In this document: in pieces, positions 55,618-63,826 of the stretch
Layout: every line of letters starts with the position of its first letter
Position numbering within the stretch: the first letter of the stretch is position 1
Assembly: GCA_016700115.1 (NCBI GenBank)
Contig: CP064999.1
Span: forward strand, 3,472,001-3,536,000
From: Sphingobacteriales bacterium
GTDB taxonomy: Bacteria > Bacteroidota > Bacteroidia > Chitinophagales > UBA2359
Direction of reading: 5' to 3'
Length of the DNA stretch: 64,000 nucleotides
The notes under the pieces: model-generated
The model's input: the letters and a program-made list of their open reading frames with translations, nothing else
The model's database searches: none
What the model was told of the DNA's origin: nothing
Made by a program: the position numbers and the translations under genes

Positions 55618-56655
55618 ATGGTAGAAGCCGATTTCTTGATTGTTGGTCAAGGTCTTGCAGGTACTTGGTTGGATTATTTTTTAAGTTTATCAGGAAAACG
55701 CTGTATCGTTATTGACCGAAAAAATCCAAATTCTGCCAGCAACATCTCTTCTGGAATAGTCAATCCTATTACCGGGCGAAAGTTAGTAAAAACATGGATG
55801 TTTGATGAGATGTATAACTTTGCCCAATCTGCTTACCAGAAAATTGAGCAAAAGTTTAACATAAAGGTTTGGTACAATCGCAATATTGTTTGGTTGTTGC
55901 AAAACGAGCAAGATTTGAATAATTTCAGTGCTCGTTCTTCGGCAGATGGATACCATCAACATATTTTAGCAGTAGAAAGAGGGATATGGAAGCCCGAATT
56001 TAAGTCTGCCGTTGGTTATGCCGTTGTTACCGGGAATTATATAAATACATCATTACTACTACAATCTTATAGAACTCATCTTTTACAAAACAATCGGTTA
56101 ATTGATGACTTTGTGGAAATCAAAGATTTAACCTTTTTGTCAGAAGGTGTTATTTGGAAAAACGTTAAAGCTTCAAAAATCATATTTTGCGAGGGATATT
56201 TAGCGGGTCAAAACCCGTTTTTTAATCATCTGCCTTTAGCACCCAATAAAGGAGAAGTTTTAGTTATTGAGGCAGGGGATTTAAAAATCACCGATCATTT
56301 AATCAAAGGGAGCGCTTTTTTAGTGCCATTGGGAAATGATTTGTTTTGGGCCGGATCGCAATATAATTTTGATCAACCCGACGAGAATATTTCTGAAGAA
56401 GGCAGAATAGAAATAGAAAACGCCTTAAAAAATATGTTAACAGTGCCTTTTAAAGTGGTTGATCATTGGGCAGGAATCAGACCAAGTACATTACAACGCC
56501 GTCCATTAGTAGGAATGCATCATAAGTATCCTCAAATAGGCATTTTGAATGGATTAGGTACAAAAGGAGTATTAATGAGTACCTATTTTGCAAATAAACT
56601 TTCAGAATTATTGGTAAACAACAGTACTTTACCAAAAGATATAATGGCAATCTGA
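55618..56655 (+). CDS. FAD-dependent oxidoreductase, DAO family
   Basis: The protein has 345 residues. The FAD-binding motif is at the N-terminus (DFLIVGQGLAGTWLDYFLSLSGKRCIVIDR, residues 5-34), followed by SNISSGIVNPITGRKLVKTW, and the C-terminal half closes with WAGIRPSTLQRRPLVGMHHKYPQIGILNGLGTKGVLMST, typical of D-amino-acid-oxidase-fold enzymes such as glycine oxidase, ThiO and the MnmC oxidase domain. No signal peptide is present. Substrate cannot be assigned; a small amine or amino acid is usual. It follows the Crp-family gene by 31 bp. Confidence 0.88.
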   Translation: MVEADFLIVGQGLAGTWLDYFLSLSGKRCIVIDRKNPNSASNISSGIVNPITGRKLVKTWMFDEMYNFAQSAYQKIEQKFNIKVWYNRNIVWLLQNEQDLNNFSARSSADGYHQHILAVERGIWKPEFKSAVGYAVVTGNYINTSLLLQSYRTHLLQNNRLIDDFVEIKDLTFLSEGVIWKNVKASKIIFCEGYLAGQNPFFNHLPLAPNKGEVLVIEAGDLKITDHLIKGSAFLVPLGNDLFWAGSQYNFDQPDENISEEGRIEIENALKNMLTVPFKVVDHWAGIRPSTLQRRPLVGMHHKYPQIGILNGLGTKGVLMSTYFANKLSELLVNNSTLPKDIMAI

Positions 56656-56705
56656 GAATTAAAAAGCCTATCCAACAGGATTAAAATTATTGGGGAAAAA
56701 ACAAC

Positions 56706-57251
56706 TTACTTCGCTTCGAGTTGCATTTTCAATCCATAAAGATCAATTTCATTCCAAGACTTTGCAAACCTGCCATTCTCCACTTTATGAATAACAATTC
56801 CGGTTACCGTAACCTTTTTATTGGTCGCAGGTATTCCCATAAGCATGTCCCTATGCGTGGCAGTTGCTTCAAATCTGAATGTAACATACTCTTCATCCGC
56901 AATGAGATGGGTCATTTTAAACTGAATATCAGGCAAAGCTTTGCGATATTGTTCAACAAAATACATAGCACCACTGATTCCTTTTGGTTGATCAGCAAAA
57001 GAAGGGTTCCCGTCAATCCAATCCTGAGCAAAAACCTGTTCAACTACTTCTTTGTTTCGGTTCTTATTCCAGCCTTCCAGAATCCACAATTTAGCTAATT
57101 GTTTGTTTGCTTCAATTTTTTGATTTACACTGTCCATTTTATTTTGATTTTCATTAGATGAATGATTCTTGGGATTTGATTGTTTGCATCCTGAATTAAA
57201 AAAAAGAAAAGAAAAAACGAAGGGCAAAATGAGTAAACTTATGGGTTTCAT
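56706..57251 (-). CDS. SnoaL-like lipoprotein
   Basis: The lipoprotein signal MKPISLLILPFVFSFLF ends FNSGC. A short Asn/Lys-rich linker follows, then a SnoaL-like/NTF2-fold domain: LWILEGWNKNRNKEVVEQVFAQDWIDGNP, then AMYFVEQYRKALPDIQFKMTHLIADEEYVTFRFEATATHRD and TVTGIVIHKVENGRFAKSWNEIDLYG. This matches the ester-cyclase-like branch of the SnoaL family, many members of which have no known substrate. The mature protein probably sits in the outer membrane or periplasm. The ATG at 57251 is chosen because it gives the signal peptide. Confidence 0.88.
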   Translation of the reverse strand: MKPISLLILPFVFSFLFFNSGCKQSNPKNHSSNENQNKMDSVNQKIEANKQLAKLWILEGWNKNRNKEVVEQVFAQDWIDGNPSFADQPKGISGAMYFVEQYRKALPDIQFKMTHLIADEEYVTFRFEATATHRDMLMGIPATNKKVTVTGIVIHKVENGRFAKSWNEIDLYGLKMQLEAK

Positions 57252-57381
57252 ATTGCTTTTTGATAAAATTGGATTAGGCAAATAATTGAATTCACAAACA
57301 TCTTAGCGTCAACGCTAAAAAGTTTTTATTCTGGAGAAATAGCTTTTAATGTAAAAATAAGAAGCCATAGATATTTATTTG

Positions 57382-57720
57382 CTATTTATCAGCTATAGAA
57401 CCAAAAATATTTTTATCCCAACCTCTTAAGTCATAGTATTTTGATTTTGGCTCCCCTGTCCAGCCGTTGATTCCTTTTCGAGGCAAATAAACTGCGTGAA
57501 TATAGACAACAGGAATGATTGCTAAACCTAAGACAATAAAAGCTACAAGTCTGCCAAAATAAACAGAAAAACTTATAAAAATAACAAGCGTAACCAAATA
57601 TTTGAGGACTTTTCTCCATTTGGGACTTCTTTCTTCAAAATGACCTAAAAAGATATGTCCAAACAATATCATTATACTGATAACTGCCACATCAAACCAA
57701 ATTGTATCGGTATTCCACAT
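57382..57720 (-). CDS. Small membrane protein of unknown function
   Basis: The protein has 112 residues from the ATG at 57720; a longer frame from a GTG at 57828 would overlap a terminator hairpin, so the ATG is preferred. Three hydrophobic segments are at about 10-25, 45-60 and 63-80. The C-terminus has the charged motif GEPKSKYYDLRGWDKNIFGS. I do not recognise a named family. It follows the similarly unknown gene at 57860 in the same direction but is separated from it by a terminator. Confidence 0.65.
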   Translation of the reverse strand: MWNTDTIWFDVAVISIMILFGHIFLGHFEERSPKWRKVLKYLVTLVIFISFSVYFGRLVAFIVLGLAIIPVVYIHAVYLPRKGINGWTGEPKSKYYDLRGWDKNIFGSIADK

Positions 57721-57820
57721 TTTTAGTATAGGCTTTTTAATTATAGAAATTAATACTGAGCAAATATAACTAATAAAATTTGAAGAAAAACCAAGATTAT
57801 GATGTAGAATAAAGTTAAAC

Positions 57821-57850
57821 AAAGCCACATAGAATTATCTATATGGCTTT
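57821..57850. terminator. Terminator hairpin between two small minus-strand genes
   Basis: Arms AAAGCCACATAGA and TCTATATGGCTTT (one mismatch, 4-nt loop) are followed on the plus strand by GTTTTTATTTT and on the minus strand by GTTTAAC. It lies 10 bp from the stop of the gene at 57860. Confidence 0.7.
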
Positions 57851-57859
57851 GTTTTTATT

Positions 57860-58351
57860 TTACCTTTTTCTCTTCAATTGATCGTTTATCAGAGCTACCC
57901 ATTTTTCCAGAACCTGAAGCTCCCCGTTGACCTGCATTGAATCCTCCAAACTGTAAAACTCTAATAGTATGTCTCCACCTGTGTTCGATTTTGGAGTCAA
58001 GCCAAGTTCAAGTTTGTCAATCAATTTAGAACTACCCGATCCGTTTCCAGCAATTTTTCCTGAGTTTAGAGCCCTGCAACTTTGAATATCGGCAAGATTG
58101 ATATTTTGTGCAATTTCCTTGTTTTTTTTGTTTTTATAGAAAAAAAGATAGTTTCGATTTTCATCCAAACCGATTGCAAAATTTGAAAACTGTTCTTTTT
58201 GGGAAATGTTGCAATTGTTTTGTTTAGCTAAATTGTTAAGTGACTCAAACAAAAGATTAATTTTGTTTTGGCGGCGAATACTCAATATAACGAATGGTAT
58301 TGTACAAAGAATAAGAAAAATTAACCCGATTATAGAACTTCCAAAGTCCAT
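57860..58351 (-). CDS. Small protein with one N-terminal membrane helix
   Basis: The protein has 163 residues. One helix (IGLIFLILCTIPFVILSI) near the N-terminus anchors it; the rest is a soluble domain with FAIGLDENRNYLFFYKNKKN, ADIQSCRALNSGK and GDILLEFYSLEDSMQVNGELQVLEKWVALIND. The pattern suggests a small PH-like or beta-rich domain, but no named family is recognised. It is followed by a terminator hairpin, so it is probably a separate transcript from the next leftward gene. Confidence 0.7.
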   Translation of the reverse strand: MDFGSSIIGLIFLILCTIPFVILSIRRQNKINLLFESLNNLAKQNNCNISQKEQFSNFAIGLDENRNYLFFYKNKKNKEIAQNINLADIQSCRALNSGKIAGNGSGSSKLIDKLELGLTPKSNTGGDILLEFYSLEDSMQVNGELQVLEKWVALINDQLKRKR

Positions 58352-58456
58352 TTTTTAAGTTTTTTTGAATTTGATAAAAAGATAAATTGGCCTTGCAGCA
58401 TAAATTGCAAAGCCTGAATAATTTTAGTCTGATTAAACGTAAAACTCAAAAAACGG

Positions 58457-58828
58457 TTACCAAAAATAATGGAAAGGGAAAATTAAATCTGCCTTCCTGA
58501 ACTTTACCGGAAAGTTTTTGGACAATAATAACTGAAGTAAAAAATGGGCTTTTGAATGTAGTCCGGATCCGTTTAAAATTGCCCATAGTTCACCGGTTTC
58601 AATTTTTTGAACCGGAGAGGTATTATTGTTCTGACCATTGAAAGTTGTTTCCTTAGGAAGTGTAACAGCAAATAAGCCAGAAGGACTCTTTGTGAAGTAA
58701 CTGCTGCTACCGGAAAATGAAGTTTGTGTAACCTGAGGGTTAAAAACATTAATATTGCCTGCTCCTATCGCAAAGCAATATAAAACTGAAAAGATAGAAA
58801 CACTTAAAACCCTACATTTACTTTTCAC
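58457..58828 (-). CDS. Possible small secreted protein
   Basis: A GTG at 58828 starts a 123-residue frame. The N-terminus MKSKCRVLSVSIFSVLYCFAIG resembles a signal peptide, and the following ~70 residues have a normal Ser/Asn/Thr-rich composition. The last ~40 residues look less protein-like, so the 3' part may be wrong or non-coding. No family is recognised. Real expression is uncertain. Confidence 0.45.
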   Translation of the reverse strand: MKSKCRVLSVSIFSVLYCFAIGAGNINVFNPQVTQTSFSGSSSYFTKSPSGLFAVTLPKETTFNGQNNNTSPVQKIETGELWAILNGSGLHSKAHFLLQLLLSKNFPVKFRKADLIFPFHYFW

Positions 58829-59130
58829 ACTACAAAGGTAAAATGTATAGTCGAATGATGTGCAGAGAACAGATAAATTTTCACTATTAAAGCTCCAGAT
58901 TCAAATCGTTTTAGTATCTTATATCGCTTTTGTTTGTTCTTTGCTTAAGTTTGATTCGCATTAGTTTAACACCTAAATTATTTTCTTGTCCCTTTATTTT
59001 ATAAATATAGAGCCATTTAATTTTCAGATAAAAGTATTAAAACGATGCAAAATAAGGGTAAAAATATAACCTCTTTCCATCAATTTGTGAGGCGGTTGTT
59101 TAAACAAGCACTCTATAACTGAATAGAATC
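58829..59130. other. Intergenic region, nothing recognised
   Basis: About 300 bp, AT-rich, between the possible secreted protein and the first universal stress protein. No gene, strong hairpin or repeat was seen. Confidence 0.4.
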
Positions 59131-59961
59131 TTAAACCTTGTATGTCAGTACGGGAACAGGGGAGTGGTTTACTATAATTTCAGCCACGCTACCCATAATT
59201 AAACGCGCCAACCCGGTTCTGCCGTGAGTTCCCATGACAATAAGGTCAACTTTATGGGTGTCAATATAATTAAAAATTCCTTCTTCAACTGGACGAAGAT
59301 AATCTATTCGAACTACTTCTTTTTTTATTTTTTTATTTGACCTATAACCCTCCAATCCGACAACTTCAAAATCGAGCAAATCGTCGGCAGGGGTTAAAAC
59401 TTTTACCAAATGTATCGTTGATCCAAAAATATTTGCCAATTCTAATGAACGATCTAACAATCTTTGGTATTCGTCAGCATTATTAAAATCGGAAAATAAA
59501 GCAATATCATTCAATTGGTAATGGCGGGGAAACTTATTAACTGTTAAAACCGGCATTTTTGCTAATCGCACAATTTTTTGAGTATTTGAACCCAATACTA
59601 ATTCATTAAAGCCCTTACTACCATGAGTACCCATCACAATCATATCTGATTGCACAGAATCTGCATGATTTACAATATTGTCTAAGGTGTCGTTGATAAA
59701 TACTTCCCAATCAACTTTAATTCCTTTTAGAAAATCTGAAGAAGCATAATCGCTCAACTGTTTTTTTGTGTTGGCAATCATGGCTTTAAACTCAGGATAT
59801 TGTTTTTCCTGTTCCACAGATAAATGATCCCAATCAAGCGGGATACTCATAATATGAAACAAAAAAATACTGGAGCCAGATTTACGGGCGATATAAGCTG
59901 CTAAATGAGCTGAATTGTTGGCAATATCTGAAAAATCAGTCGGCAAAAATATTTTTTTCAT
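59131..59961 (-). CDS. Universal stress protein with two USP domains
   Basis: The protein has 276 residues built from two USP folds. Domain 1 starts KKIFLPTDFSDIANNSAHLAAYIARKSGSSIFLFHI and closes DMIVMGTHGSKGFNELVLGSNTQKIVRLAKMPVLTV; domain 2 closes DLIVMGTHGRTGLARLIMGSVAEIIVNHSPVPVL. Both have the G-x2-G-x9-G(S/T)-type nucleotide-binding segment, so ATP binding is likely at least in the second. USPs respond to starvation and other stresses; the exact task is unknown. It lies next to a second protein of the same kind. Confidence 0.93.
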   Translation of the reverse strand: MKKIFLPTDFSDIANNSAHLAAYIARKSGSSIFLFHIMSIPLDWDHLSVEQEKQYPEFKAMIANTKKQLSDYASSDFLKGIKVDWEVFINDTLDNIVNHADSVQSDMIVMGTHGSKGFNELVLGSNTQKIVRLAKMPVLTVNKFPRHYQLNDIALFSDFNNADEYQRLLDRSLELANIFGSTIHLVKVLTPADDLLDFEVVGLEGYRSNKKIKKEVVRIDYLRPVEEGIFNYIDTHKVDLIVMGTHGRTGLARLIMGSVAEIIVNHSPVPVLTYKV

Positions 59962-60075
59962 TGTTTTGGTGATGTTTTAGAAACTTATTAATTCCTTTAA
60001 CTTTATAGTCTAACCAAGTATAAACACACTTTTGTTTTTCCGGGATAATTACTTTTCAATTTTATTTTCCGACTA

Positions 60076-60960
60076 TTAACGAACAACTAATAAAGGAATA
60101 TCTTCATTGTAGGTCAATAAACTTTCTGTTACACTGCCATAAAAAAACACTTCCATAGCAGAATGTCCTTTAGCACCCATCACTATAAAATCTACACCAT
60201 TTTTGCGAGAATATTCGTTGATATGCTTTGCCGGACTTAGATAAATGTTTTCTTCAAAAACGGCTTCAACCTTTGTTTTGTCAATTTGATATTTTTCTAC
60301 AAAAATTTCATAAGCACTCTGAGCATTTTCTAAAATCAAAGCGGTAAACTGTCCATAGTTTTGACCGATATAATAGTAATTTACTGTTGGAATATCAAAA
60401 ATATTAATTGCAACAACTTTTGCATTGTCAGATTTGGCGGCTAAATCCATTGCATTTTTCAAAGCCTTGGCTGAATGTCCTGAAAAATCAATAGGCACTA
60501 AAATTTTAGTGATACCAGATGTAGCCCCATTTGGAACAAATAGTACGGAACTCTCTGTTTGCCGAGCTACTTTTTTGGCTACGATTCCACTGCCTTCTGA
60601 TACTTTTTTCTTCCCAACAACTAACAAGTCAACATTTTTAACTTTTGTCCAATGAACCAATTTTTCAAACGCAGTACCCTCCAATACTTCATATTCGATA
60701 TCTACGCCCTCCTTATGGCCTAATACCCGGACTGTATTTTCCATCATTCGTTCTTTCATTTTTTCGTCGAGCGATTCCATCTCGAATTCATTCCCATACT
60801 TTTCCCGTATTTCGGCCGGAATTTCAAAATCGGGCTCTGTATGTATGCAATATAGTTTAACCCCTCCCAATTTTTCGAGTAAAAAACCTGTATATTGCAA
60901 GATGCTTTCATCAGTTTTAGTCAGGTCTAAAGCAATCATTATTTTTTTGAATCCTTCCAT
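60076..60960 (-). CDS. Universal stress protein with two USP domains
   Basis: The protein has 294 residues with two USP folds. Domain 1 starts KKIMIALDLTKTDESILQYTGFLLEKLGG and has VDLLVVGKKKVSEGSGIVAKKVARQTESSVLFVP; domain 2 begins KILVPIDFSGHSAKALKNAMDLA and closes DFIVMGAKGHSAMEVFFYGSVTESLLTYNEDIPLLVV. The first domain lacks the standard Gly-rich site, so it may not bind ATP; the second has it. It is 114 bp upstream of the other tandem USP gene and probably co-regulated. Array 3 lies about 160 bp upstream of its start. Confidence 0.92.
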   Translation of the reverse strand: MEGFKKIMIALDLTKTDESILQYTGFLLEKLGGVKLYCIHTEPDFEIPAEIREKYGNEFEMESLDEKMKERMMENTVRVLGHKEGVDIEYEVLEGTAFEKLVHWTKVKNVDLLVVGKKKVSEGSGIVAKKVARQTESSVLFVPNGATSGITKILVPIDFSGHSAKALKNAMDLAAKSDNAKVVAINIFDIPTVNYYYIGQNYGQFTALILENAQSAYEIFVEKYQIDKTKVEAVFEENIYLSPAKHINEYSRKNGVDFIVMGAKGHSAMEVFFYGSVTESLLTYNEDIPLLVVR

Positions 60961-61118
60961 AGGGCAAAAGTGTTTGATGAATATAAAATTAAAGCAAATT
61001 TAAGGTAATTGTGTAGTTATAACAATGATTTGTGTGAACTTTAAAAATGATTTTTGTCATGTTATAAAAGCAATAGAGACAGATTTTTTTTAAAGAGAGC
61101 CGATTTTATTAGTGCCGC

Positions 61119-61424
61119 AAAACAATATTAGTTTGTCTCAAAACAATATTAATCTGCCTCAATTCAATATTAATCCGCTTTAAAACAATATTAGTTTGTC
61201 TCGAAACAATATTAATCTGCCTCAAAACAATATTAATCTGGCGCAAAACAATATTAATCTGGCGCAAAACAATATTAGTTTGACTCAAAACAATATTAAT
61301 CTGACTCAAAACAATATTAGTTTGTCTCTAAACAATATTAGTTTGCTTCTAAACAATATTAGTTTGTCTCAAAACAATATTAATCTGTCTTAAAAGAATA
61401 TTAGTTTGTCTAAAAACAATATTA
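61119..61424. repeat. 21-bp tandem array, 14 units plus a partial unit (array 3)
   Basis: There are 14 head-to-tail units of exactly 21 nt from 61119 to 61412, then 12 nt of a further unit. Nearly all begin AAACAATATTA after one variable base; the second half is either AGTTTGTCTC-like (type A) or AATCTGCCTC-like (type B), and the two types are mixed along the array. AATATT is the palindromic core. As in array 2, the period keeps all frames open and gives repetitive false ORFs on both strands. It lies between pckG and a universal stress protein gene, both leftward. Confidence 0.95.
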
Positions 61425-61646
61425 AAAAATGGCTGTTTTGGTGATTGTTTTGTAGCAAAGGTGACAGGAAAAGTTAGCCGGTATCTCATTACTGTGAATC
61501 AGTAAACCTTTGAGAATAAAGGCTTTGATAATTATATTGAGACTTTAGTAAGTGCTATTGTAAACCTCCCTTTAATACTGTGATCAATTCAATATCTTGT
61601 AAAAACCTCATGTTGTCTAAGGTTTGAAGTTAATGGATATACATTA

Positions 61647-61695
61647 AAAAACTGCCCGGAATTCATCTAATCCTGATAAAATTCGGGGCAGTTTT
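61647..61695 (-). terminator. Terminator after pckG
   Basis: Arms AAAACTGCCC and GGGCAGTTTT pair perfectly, extended by GAATT / AATTC, with T6 on the minus strand. It lies 34 bp after the pckG stop. Confidence 0.8.
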
Positions 61696-61728
61696 ATGCC
61701 TATCTGATAGAAAAAAAAGCAAACGGAA

Positions 61729-63594
61729 TTAAGTTCTTTCCGGTTGTAATTTCCAGGTTTCGGGAGAACGCCAAAGTGCAGAAAGCAAGAGTTCGCGCAT
61801 AAACAGAAACTCTTTAGGCAAACGGTCGTAGCCTTTTTCGAACAATTCTTCGTGGGTCAGTAATTCCTTTTTCCAAATTTCGCGGTCAACTGACATAACT
61901 TTGTCAAAATCAATTTTTGTGAATTCTTTCATTCCGGTCCAATCCAAATCCTGATATCTTGGCATCCACCCTATTGGGCTTTCAACTGAAGAAGCCCGAC
62001 CTCTTGAACGGCTTATAATCCATTTCAAAACGCGCATATTTTCACCAAATCCGGGCCAAATAAATTTACCATCTTCATCTTTTCTGAACCAGTTTACGCC
62101 AAAAATTCTGGGGGGATTGGGCAATTTACGACCAAACTGAAGCCAATGGTTAAAATAATCGCCCATGTGATAGCCCATAAAAGGAAGCATGGCAAATGGA
62201 TCTCTTCTGACTTGTCCGATATTGCCAAATGCGGCAGCTGTCATTTCTGAACCCATTGTGGCTGCCATATAGACTCCAAAATTCCAGTTAAATGACTGAT
62301 AAACCAAAGGCACAGCAGTTGATCTTCTTCCACCAAAAATAAAAGCGGCAATTGGAACTCCGTTGGGGTTTTCCCAATCTGGATCAATGCTTGGACATTG
62401 TGATGCCGGAGTTGTAAATCTGGAATTGGCATGTGCAGCAGGTTTGTCTCCTTTCGGGTCATGTGGTTTCCCTTGCCAGTTAATCAAACCCTCAGGCACT
62501 TCTTTTGTCAATCCTTCCCACCATACATCTCCATCCTGAGTAATAGCGACATTGGTAAAAATAGTGTTTTTGGCTATTGTAGCCATTGCATTAGGGTTTG
62601 TTTTAAAATTTGTTCCCGGTGCAACACCAAAATAACCGGCTTCCGGGTTGATTGCATGTAATCTTCCGTCTGAGCCGGGATGGATCCATGCGATATCATC
62701 GCCCACAGTGGTTATTTTCCATCCTTCCATTTCTTTAGGAGGAATTAACATGGCAAAATTGGTTTTTCCACAGGCACTTGGAAATGCTGCTGCCACATAG
62801 GTTTTTTCTCCTTCGGGCGATTCCGCCCCTAAAATCAACATGTGTTCAGCCAACCAACCTTCTTCGCGAGCCATGCTTGAAGCTATCCTTAATGCGAAAC
62901 ATTTTTTCCCTAATAAGGCATTTCCACCGTAACCACTTCCATACGAAATGATTAACTTATCGGACGGAAAATGGGAAATGTATTTTATTGTTGGATTACA
63001 AGGCCATTTGCTGTCTTCCTGACCTGGTAATAAAGGTGCTCCAACTGAATGAATACATTTTACAAAATTGTCTTTGTTGATTTTTTCAAGAACCTTGCTG
63101 CCCATCCTGGTCATGATTTTCATATTGACCACAACATATTCTGAGTCAGTTACCTGAACTCCATATCGCGACAAAGGAGAACCAAGCGGACCCATACAAA
63201 AAGGTATAACATACATTGTGCGTCCCTGCATACAACCTCTGAACAAATTATTCAGGATGTCTTTCATTTCTCTGGGATCCATCCAATTGTTTGTTGGGCC
63301 TGCATCTTCCCTGCGAGGGCTACAAATATAAGTTCGATCTTCTACCCTTGCTACATCACTTGGGTCAGAAAAACAAGCAAAACTATTGGGGCGTTTTTCA
63401 GGATTTAACTTAATAAAGGTTCCTTTTTGTACTAATTCCTCACAAAGTTGTTGGTATTCACTTTCCGTTCCTGTACACCAATGTACTTTTGTTGGTTTAA
63501 AAAAATCGGCTAATTCTGTTATCCATTCTTCTAAAGTTTGCTTTGGCGTGTCACCAAATGCATTTGCTGCGGCGTTAAAAGATGATTGAGGCAT
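61729..63594 (-). CDS. pckG: Phosphoenolpyruvate carboxykinase, GTP type
   Basis: PEP carboxykinase converts oxaloacetate and GTP to PEP and CO2 in gluconeogenesis. The protein has 621 residues from the ATG at 63594 (MPQSSFNAAANAFG), the right length for the GTP type; the open frame goes on to 63726, but that extension is not protein-like. The P-loop is FPSACGKTNFAML, with the catalytic Cys that is diagnostic of the GTP form, and YGGNALLGKKCFALRIAS and DDIAWIHPGSDGRLHAINPEAGYFGVAPGTN are conserved. ATP-type enzymes have a different sequence. It is preceded by a -7 box and followed by a terminator, so monocistronic. Confidence 0.96.
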   Translation of the reverse strand: MPQSSFNAAANAFGDTPKQTLEEWITELADFFKPTKVHWCTGTESEYQQLCEELVQKGTFIKLNPEKRPNSFACFSDPSDVARVEDRTYICSPRREDAGPTNNWMDPREMKDILNNLFRGCMQGRTMYVIPFCMGPLGSPLSRYGVQVTDSEYVVVNMKIMTRMGSKVLEKINKDNFVKCIHSVGAPLLPGQEDSKWPCNPTIKYISHFPSDKLIISYGSGYGGNALLGKKCFALRIASSMAREEGWLAEHMLILGAESPEGEKTYVAAAFPSACGKTNFAMLIPPKEMEGWKITTVGDDIAWIHPGSDGRLHAINPEAGYFGVAPGTNFKTNPNAMATIAKNTIFTNVAITQDGDVWWEGLTKEVPEGLINWQGKPHDPKGDKPAAHANSRFTTPASQCPSIDPDWENPNGVPIAAFIFGGRRSTAVPLVYQSFNWNFGVYMAATMGSEMTAAAFGNIGQVRRDPFAMLPFMGYHMGDYFNHWLQFGRKLPNPPRIFGVNWFRKDEDGKFIWPGFGENMRVLKWIISRSRGRASSVESPIGWMPRYQDLDWTGMKEFTKIDFDKVMSVDREIWKKELLTHEELFEKGYDRLPKEFLFMRELLLSALWRSPETWKLQPERT

Positions 63595-63678
63595 AATTTT
63601 CAATAAATGGTTACAAATTGTTGATGAGTTAGAGTGTGAAAAAGTTGTGTGTAGAAATAGTACATTTTTATTGTTCCG

Positions 63679-63686
63679 CAAAATTA
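63679..63686 (-). promoter_or_regulatory. -7 box ahead of pckG
   Basis: On the minus strand TAATTTTG matches TAnnTTTG. It lies about 85 bp before the ATG at 63594, inside the longer open frame, which supports the shorter CDS. Confidence 0.5.
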
Positions 63687-63826
63687 ACAGTTTTTTCTCA
63701 ATTTTTGGGAAAAGCTGTTCTTTCAAAAAACTATCAATTTTTTGTTTATCCTATAATGTTGGGTACAATACTCCTTTTGTTTATTTTTACCTGTTTATCA
63801 GATAAAATTTTTAACAACTTTTGTTT

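Noticed and set aside
57721..57828. GTG-led extension of the small membrane protein at 57382-57720
   Set aside because: It would run through a terminator hairpin, and the ATG at 57720 gives a cleaner start.
61109..61393. Repetitive ORFs with NNINL and QINIV words on both strands
   Set aside because: Same artefact in array 3; both strands are open because 21 is a multiple of three.
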